This document shows positions 15,106-20,004 of a stretch of 20,004 nt of DNA, piece after piece. Numbering within the stretch: the first letter of the stretch is position 1; each line of letters opens with the position of its first letter. The stretch is from SIAJ01 sp036266155 (GTDB lineage Bacteria > Planctomycetota > Planctomycetia > Gemmatales > Gemmataceae): positions 1-20,004 of the forward strand of contig DATANR010000446.1 of the NCBI GenBank assembly GCA_036266155.1. The letters run 5' to 3'. Under the pieces are notes generated by a model. That model was given only the letters and a program-made list of their open reading frames with translations, was not told the DNA's origin and searched no databases. A program made the position numbers and the translations under genes.

Positions 15106-15816
15106 GTGCGTTCGCATCAAGCTAAACTCCGTGTCGATGGTCTCGAACAGCGTTTGACCCCGGCCTCCGCGGGCGCGTTCTTGTCCGCCGCCGGTCAAGT
15201 TGCTGCCGGGGCCGAGTTCTTTCGCGCCATTGCTACCGATCCCGACTGGATCTTTAACCCGAAAGCTCGATCGTTCCTCACCTCCAAGCTCACGACAATC
15301 TTCCAGGGCTCTCAGGGCGCAACAGTGGGTGGCGCGTCTGCGGTCGCTGCATTGGCCGTACATTTCGGCGATGTGCTCGGTATCACCGTAAACCCGGCGC
15401 CGCCGATCGTCACACCGCCGACACCAACGCCCACTGACGCGGGAATGACCAATACGATGCCGTCCGCCACGGACCCGAACTGGGTCACGGGCGCGAATGG
15501 TCTGAAGACTTGGGACGTGGTCACCGGTTCGGGAACGCCCGTCGCCGCCGGCGACTCGATAACCATCTTCTACACGGGTTGGCTGGCCTCGAATGGCACC
15601 AAGTTCGATTCGCGCCGGAGCCCATCCGCGCCAATCACTTTCTCGCTGAGTGGGTTGATCCAGGGTTGGCAGCAGGGCATTCCGGGCATGAAGCCGGGCG
15701 GCATTCGGCGCTTGTATATCCCGGCAGCACTCGGCTACGGGGCAGCGGGCAGCCCGCCGAACATTCCGGCAAATGCCGACCTGATCTTCGAAATCAAGCT
15801 GATTTCCCACACGTAA
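15106..15816 (+). CDS. FKBP-type peptidyl-prolyl cis-trans isomerase, probably exported
   Basis: The 236-residue protein ends in a full FKBP domain (about 132-235) that interconverts cis and trans prolyl bonds in folding proteins. FKBP active-site residues are present: YTGWL (156-160), FDS (167-169), LIQGW (184-188), YIPAALGYG (204-212) and IPANADLIFEI (220-230). The N-terminus has no classical signal peptide but carries LRVDGLEQRLTPA (8-20), resembling the short N-terminal motif of planctomycete proteins predicted to be extracellular. Residues 21-95 form a helical/alanine-rich region of unknown role, joined by a Pro/Thr-rich linker (98-110). The GTG start at 15106 is supported by GAGG five bases upstream and by the motif after it; no ATG precedes the motif. 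The enzyme family is certain; export is inferred from the N-terminal motif. Confidence 0.9.
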   Translation: MRSHQAKLRVDGLEQRLTPASAGAFLSAAGQVAAGAEFFRAIATDPDWIFNPKARSFLTSKLTTIFQGSQGATVGGASAVAALAVHFGDVLGITVNPAPPIVTPPTPTPTDAGMTNTMPSATDPNWVTGANGLKTWDVVTGSGTPVAAGDSITIFYTGWLASNGTKFDSRRSPSAPITFSLSGLIQGWQQGIPGMKPGGIRRLYIPAALGYGAAGSPPNIPANADLIFEIKLISHT

Positions 15817-15839
15817 TCGCGAATCCGCGCGAAATTTCG

Positions 15840-15870
15840 TTGACACGGACTGGCCGGCGCGTTCAATTAT
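15840..15870 (+). promoter_or_regulatory. Candidate sigma70-type promoter for the Spy-like gene
   Basis: TTGACA (15840-15845) is a perfect -35 consensus. AATTAT (15865-15870), 19 bases later, is a 4-of-6 match to TATAAT. Transcription would start near 15877, giving a leader of about 65 bases before the ATG at 15942. The long spacer and imperfect -10 make this tentative. Confidence 0.35.
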
Positions 15871-15941
15871 TTCGGATTCGCCCGGTCACGTTCGGCCGGG
15901 GATGTTTCGTGTCTCCATCCACCACCCCGGAGAATTGCAGC

Positions 15942-16313
15942 ATGCGCACAATTCGTGTGCTGGCCGGACTCACGCTCCTGGCCACTCTCGCACTCATGTC
16001 GTCCGAAGGCGTTCAGAGCCAAGAAAAGAAGGACAAGGAAGGCAAAGTCAAAGGCCAGCTTCCCGCTGGGTGGGCCAAGCTTGACTTGACCGCGGCCCAG
16101 AAGGAAGAAATTTACAAGATCAACGCGGAATACAAAGAGAAGACCGACAAGCTGAAGGAAGAGATCAAGAAGCTCGACGCCGAACACGCCAAGAAGCGCA
16201 TTAGCGTTCTCACCGACGATCAAAAGAAGAAGCTCGTCGAGATCGTGTCGGGTGAGTCGAAGGACAAAGAAAAGGCCAAGGATCCGCCGAAGAAGGATCC
16301 GGAAAAGAACTGA
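15942..16313 (+). CDS. Small secreted helical protein, Spy/LTxxQ-like
   Basis: The 123-residue precursor starts with a basic MRTIR and a hydrophobic stretch (VLAGLTLLATLALM, 6-19), a typical signal peptide probably cleaved near residue 26. The mature part is highly charged and helical. It holds two LTxxQ motifs, LTAAQ (49-53) and LTDDQ (90-94), separated by a Lys/Glu-rich coiled-coil-like segment (54-85). This pattern is seen in the Spy/CpxP family of periplasmic ATP-independent chaperones and in related planctomycete proteins. The tail (104-123) is a disordered Lys/Asp/Pro run. The ATG at 15942 has GGAGA eight bases upstream and begins the signal peptide exactly. It follows the FKBP gene by 125 bases with its own candidate promoter. 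A folding or stress role is inferred from the motif; similarity outside LTxxQ is weak. Confidence 0.75.
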   Translation: MRTIRVLAGLTLLATLALMSSEGVQSQEKKDKEGKVKGQLPAGWAKLDLTAAQKEEIYKINAEYKEKTDKLKEEIKKLDAEHAKKRISVLTDDQKKKLVEIVSGESKDKEKAKDPPKKDPEKN

Positions 16314-16328
16314 CCGCGGATACTGAGC

Positions 16329-16352
16329 GGGCACGTCGCATTCGACGTGCCC
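16329..16352. terminator. Bidirectional terminator-like hairpin
   Basis: GGGCACGTCG (16329-16338) and CGACGTGCCC (16343-16352) form a perfect 10-bp stem with a four-base loop. It sits in the 43-base gap between two convergent genes, 15 bases past the Spy-like stop and four bases past the uvrA stop. The position strongly suggests a shared terminator, although neither side has a clear T-run. Confidence 0.75.
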
Positions 16353-16356
16353 GTCG

Positions 16357-19300
16357 TCATTCGCCAAACGTCTCGACAAAACCGCGTGCGTGCTCGACTA
16401 ACAGAGCTTTCAATTTCGCACGCGGCAACTCTTCATGTCGGTGAAACTGCAATCGCATCACTTCTCCGCCATCGGCTCGATCCGCGGCCAGTGTCGAATC
16501 CTTGCCGATCCCATCGAGCTTTGACAGATTCAATTGACCGGGCTTGCCAAGGAAGCGGGCGTCGAGCGACTCGTTGTCTTTGGTTCGTACGCGCGCCCAG
16601 CCTTTGCCGATGTCGGGCATCCGCAGCGTGATCGCGTCGCGCGCGTCCCACTGCACTTCGAGGCCCGGCACAGCCTCACGTGCGATCGCAAGGAACGTCG
16701 GCAAAATCGAGCGGTCCCAGTACATCTTGCGGCCCGGCGGAAAACCCTTGTCGCCCAGGTGCCAGCGCTCGCCGTTGACTTTCCACGGCATCACGTCTTC
16801 CGGCGTCGTCGTCATGCGGCCGAGGTTCTTGTTGAACGATTCAACGGCTTGCTTGAGAAACGCCTTGAATGCCGGCGTGTCGATCTCATCGAGCTTGTGA
16901 ACCAGCATCCAGATTTCCTGCCACGGCCCCTTGCGATTGGCTACCTTGACTCGCGGCTCGCTCCCATAAACCGGCAAGTCCGGCATTTCATCCAGCGGCT
17001 TCAGGCCGAGTTGCCGGGTGAGTGCGTCCTGTTTGAAGGTGTTCTTCCCGACCCGGAAAACGAGGCGGATCAGCCATTCCATGCCCGTGTGCGCATGAAA
17101 GAACCAGCCCTGCGATTTCTTCGGAGCCGCGATTTCAACGGTCGACCGCTCACTCCAATCCGTTTCGGAAAATGAGCCGGCCTTGCGAATCAGATCGTCG
17201 ACCCACGTCAGAATCTGGCCGTCCCATCGACACGGTGTGCCCTTGAGAGTGAGCCGATCGACGCAGTGCCACTTGCGGCCGTCAGTCTGCCACGGCAACT
17301 GTGCGTCCTTGCCAACCTTTTCGAGTGCGATGTCGTCGGCTTTCTCGACGAGCGCCGCCCTCGGATCGTATTTTTTCCGCTCGTAATGTGGCCCCGCCTT
17401 GAGCACACCCGCGAGAATGCGGCCCGTGTGCGAGATCATCCCATCTGTACTCTTCGCGTTCGTCTGGTCAACCACGGCCTCCGGCGTCCCGGTCGCAACA
17501 ACATGTCCGCCGGCGCCGCCCGCTTCTGGCCCGAGATCGATGACCCAGTCGGCCGTCTTGATTACGTCGAGATTGTGTTCAACCGTGATGACCGTGTTGC
17601 CCAAGTCCACGAGGCGATGGAGCACGTCCAGCAGCTTGCGTACGTCATCAAAGTGCAAACCGGTCGTCGGCTCATCGAGGAGATAAAGCGTCCGCCCGGT
17701 GCTCGGCCGGGCCAACTCCGCGGCGAGTTTGACGCGTTGTGCCTCGCCCCCCGACAGCGTCGGCGCTGGCTGGCCGAGCGAAAGATAGTCGAGCCCAACG
17801 TCCGCCAGGGTCTGTAACACGACGCGGATCTTTGGGATATTGCCGAACAGTTCCACGGCTTCGGAGACGCGCATCGTCAACACGTCGGCGATCGAACGAT
17901 TCTTGTATCTGACCGCCAGCGTCTCCGGGTTGTACCGGGCACCCTTGCAAACCTCACACTCGACCCAGACGTCGGGGAGAAAGTGCATCTCGATGCGCTT
18001 TTGTCCGTTGCCTTCGCACGCTTCACATCGACCGCCGGGCTGGTTAAACGAGAATCGCCGCGGCATGTAACCGCGTACCTTCGCTTCCGGCATTTGGGCG
18101 AAGAGCTGCCGGACCAAATCGAACACGCCGGTGTAAGTCGCCGGGTTGGAGGATGGCGAGTTGCCAATCGGATCCTGATCCACGTTGATGATCTTGTCGA
18201 TGCGGTCGAGCCCGCGAATCTCATCATGCGCCGCTCCACTGGTACGCGCCCGATGGAGCTTGCGCGCGAGTGTGTTGTAGAGCACTTCGTTGACCAGCGA
18301 ACTCTTGCCGGAACCGCTGACGCCCGTGACGGCCACAAAGGCCCCGAGCGGGAACTTGACGTCCACGTTCTTGAGGTTGTGCTGCCTTGCCCCAATGATC
18401 TCAATCGTTGGCCACGATTTTGGAAGCGAATTGCCGAGCCGACGGTTGCTCGGAATTGGGATCGACTTCCTACCTGAGAGATAGTCGCCCGTCAGCGACG
18501 TCTTCGCCTTGAGAACCTTTGCCGGTGCTCCCTGGGCTATGATCTCGCCGCCGCGATCGCCGGCGCCGGGGCCGAAGTCGAGTAAATAATCGGCCGCCGC
18601 GATCACCTCGCGGTCGTGTTCGACGACGACCATCGTGTTGCCGAGGTCGCGGAGGTTTTGCAACGCGCGCAAAAGCCGAGCGTTGTCGCGTGGATGCAGG
18701 CCGATCGTCGGTTCGTCCAACACATACAGCACGCCCGTGAGACCGCTGCCGATTTGACTGGCGAGGCGAATGCGCTGGGCTTCGCCGCCGGAGAGCGTTG
18801 GGCCGGGCCGCGAGAGCGACAAGTAGTCGAGGCCGACGTCCACGAGGAACTGCAGCCGACTCGTGATCTCCCGCAGTAGCTCGCCAGCTATCTGCTGCTG
18901 TGATTTGGTCAGCTTCAAGGTCGTGAAGAAATCGAGCGTGCCACCCACCGGTCTCTCGCCGAGTTGGCCGAGAGTCTGATCCGTGAAACGCACGGCTGCC
19001 GCATCGGCGCGCAACCGCGAGCCGCGGCAAGTAGAGCAGGGCACCTCATCGACCAAATGCTCCAGCTTTTGCCGATAGACGAAGCTGACGCGCGACGCCT
19101 CGTCGATCGCCGGGTAAAGGCCCTTGTATTGGAACTTGACGCTCGACTTTGTCAGCGGAATCCAATCGTCGCCGGTGCCGTGCAAGATGGCCCGTTGATG
19201 TTGCGGCGACAAGTCCTTGTAGGCTGTGTCTAACGTGAACCCGACGTGCCGCGCGATCGCTTCGGCGAATTGAAGAAACCGATTCGAACCATCGAGCGGC

Positions 19301-20004
19301 GGCCAAGCGGCGATCGCGCCAGCCCGAATTGACAGGTTCGGGTTACGCATCAGCAGCGCTGTGTTCGCGCCATGCTGGACGCCGAGGCCTTCACAGGACG
19401 GGCACCAGCCAAGCGGGCTATTGAACGAGAAGTTGTGCGGGTTCAACGCCTCGTAGCTGCGGCCACAATTGTCGCAGGCCAGATGCTGACTAATGCGCTC
19501 GACCTTCCACTTGGTCTCGTCGACGTCGGCGCTCACGTGGCCGACGTGCATGACGCCTTTGCCCAGGGCCAGCGCCTGTTCAACGGCCTCGGCAATGCGC
19601 GTGCGTGTATTCGCCCGTACGACGTTGCGGTCAACGATCACCTCGATGCGATGCTTGCGCCGATGATCAATCTCAGGTGGACTGTCCAAGCTGTACGACT
19701 TTCCGTCGACGCGCATGCGCACATAGCCCGATCGGCGAATCTCGTCGAACAGCGTCTCGTATTTCTCCTGCCCCTTGCGCTCCAGCGGCGCCATTAAGTA
19801 AAGCTTGGTTCCTTCGGGCAACGACAACACGCGATCGATGATTTCGTCCGTCGATTGCGTGCCGATCGGAAGCTGACAGTGGGGGCAATAGGCCTGGCCG
19901 AGACGGGCGTAGAGTACACGCAAGTAGTCGTAGATTTCAGTGATCGTGCCCACCGTCGAGCGTGGACTCTTGGTCGTCGTCTTCTGCTCAATGCTGATCG
20001 CGGG
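16357..20004 (-). CDS. uvrA: Excinuclease ABC subunit A with C-terminal extension (5' end cut)
   Basis: UvrA is the damage-sensing ATPase of nucleotide excision repair and loads UvrB on lesions. Coding runs to the window edge: 1215 residues are visible, starting PAISIEQKTT, so roughly the first 100 residues with the first Walker A are missing. Visible parts in order are the Cys4 zinc module CDNC...CPSC (about 19476-19393), the first ABC signature LSGGEAQRIRLA and Walker B YVLDEPTIGLH (about 18800-18700), the second Walker A GVSGSGKSS (about 18320), the second zinc module CEAC...CEVC (about 18030-17940), and the second signature and Walker B LYLLDEPTTGLH (about 17765-17650). All look intact. 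After the normal end, about 347 further residues continue in frame (17400-16357) with no stop. They are unlike the UvrA core and look internally duplicated. The gene converges on the Spy-like gene across a terminator-like hairpin. Confidence 0.95.
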   Translation of the reverse strand, partial: PAISIEQKTTTKSPRSTVGTITEIYDYLRVLYARLGQAYCPHCQLPIGTQSTDEIIDRVLSLPEGTKLYLMAPLERKGQEKYETLFDEIRRSGYVRMRVDGKSYSLDSPPEIDHRRKHRIEVIVDRNVVRANTRTRIAEAVEQALALGKGVMHVGHVSADVDETKWKVERISQHLACDNCGRSYEALNPHNFSFNSPLGWCPSCEGLGVQHGANTALLMRNPNLSIRAGAIAAWPPLDGSNRFLQFAEAIARHVGFTLDTAYKDLSPQHQRAILHGTGDDWIPLTKSSVKFQYKGLYPAIDEASRVSFVYRQKLEHLVDEVPCSTCRGSRLRADAAAVRFTDQTLGQLGERPVGGTLDFFTTLKLTKSQQQIAGELLREITSRLQFLVDVGLDYLSLSRPGPTLSGGEAQRIRLASQIGSGLTGVLYVLDEPTIGLHPRDNARLLRALQNLRDLGNTMVVVEHDREVIAAADYLLDFGPGAGDRGGEIIAQGAPAKVLKAKTSLTGDYLSGRKSIPIPSNRRLGNSLPKSWPTIEIIGARQHNLKNVDVKFPLGAFVAVTGVSGSGKSSLVNEVLYNTLARKLHRARTSGAAHDEIRGLDRIDKIINVDQDPIGNSPSSNPATYTGVFDLVRQLFAQMPEAKVRGYMPRRFSFNQPGGRCEACEGNGQKRIEMHFLPDVWVECEVCKGARYNPETLAVRYKNRSIADVLTMRVSEAVELFGNIPKIRVVLQTLADVGLDYLSLGQPAPTLSGGEAQRVKLAAELARPSTGRTLYLLDEPTTGLHFDDVRKLLDVLHRLVDLGNTVITVEHNLDVIKTADWVIDLGPEAGGAGGHVVATGTPEAVVDQTNAKSTDGMISHTGRILAGVLKAGPHYERKKYDPRAALVEKADDIALEKVGKDAQLPWQTDGRKWHCVDRLTLKGTPCRWDGQILTWVDDLIRKAGSFSETDWSERSTVEIAAPKKSQGWFFHAHTGMEWLIRLVFRVGKNTFKQDALTRQLGLKPLDEMPDLPVYGSEPRVKVANRKGPWQEIWMLVHKLDEIDTPAFKAFLKQAVESFNKNLGRMTTTPEDVMPWKVNGERWHLGDKGFPPGRKMYWDRSILPTFLAIAREAVPGLEVQWDARDAITLRMPDIGKGWARVRTKDNESLDARFLGKPGQLNLSKLDGIGKDSTLAADRADGGEVMRLQFHRHEELPRAKLKALLVEHARGFVETFGE
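16366..17301 (-). other. Duplicated domain in the UvrA C-terminal extension
   Basis: Two similar segments follow each other: unit 1 at about 17301-16831 and unit 2 at about 16794-16366. Unit 1 opens LPWQTDGRKWH, then a G....WDGQIL stretch; unit 2 opens MPWKVNGERWH, then G....WDRSIL. Both continue with a W..R..(V/I) strand, then GWFF or GWAR, and end in a helix (FKAFLKQAVESF versus LKALLVEHARGF). Shared spacing of PW, WH, WD and the closing helix supports an internal tandem duplication of a roughly 145-155-residue domain. I do not recognise the domain. Confidence 0.6.

Noticed and set aside
1..20004. tRNA, rRNA, CRISPR array, insertion sequence or prophage genes
   Set aside because: None was recognised by reading; no transposase or integrase motifs and no regularly spaced direct repeats were seen.

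Overview
The window is GC-rich, densely coding bacterial DNA, most likely from a planctomycete. The clues are two Ser/Thr kinases fused to tubulin-like domains, bacterial methanofuran-type cofactor genes, an extracellular FKBP whose N-terminus carries a planctomycete-style 'LEQRLTP' motif, a lysine/alanine-rich histone H1-like protein and few clear Shine-Dalgarno sites. This placement is inferred from gene content; no rRNA or tRNA gene was seen.

Left part (1-8254, all minus strand). Two long paralogous genes lie in tandem (8254->4775, then 4592->1089). Each encodes an N-terminal protein kinase, a disordered linker, an FtsZ/tubulin-like GTPase domain and a long helical C-terminal region. scpA (condensin kleisin, 803->75) follows downstream. 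The gap between the two kinase genes holds a nested inverted repeat just before the second start codon and a separate 12-bp palindrome. The gap before scpA holds a 35-bp hairpin element that recurs near 14.85 kb.

Middle part (8330-13878). An ASCH-domain gene overlaps mfnB by ATGA. mfnB runs into mfnE and mfnF on the opposite strand, with a 23-bp tail-to-tail overlap. Together mfnB, mfnE and mfnF supply three steps of methanofuran-type cofactor synthesis, pointing to tetrahydromethanopterin-linked C1 metabolism. A 924-residue Hsp70-like protein with a DnaK-related C-terminal region starts divergently from mfnF.

Right part (14104-20004). There follow a composite histone H1-like protein, the second hairpin element, an FKBP-type prolyl isomerase, a small secreted Spy-like helical protein, a bidirectional terminator-like hairpin, and uvrA (minus strand, cut by the window end). 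UvrA carries about 347 extra C-terminal residues that appear to be a tandemly duplicated domain.

The strongest candidates for something undescribed are the tandem kinase-tubulin pair and the duplicated C-terminal module on UvrA.
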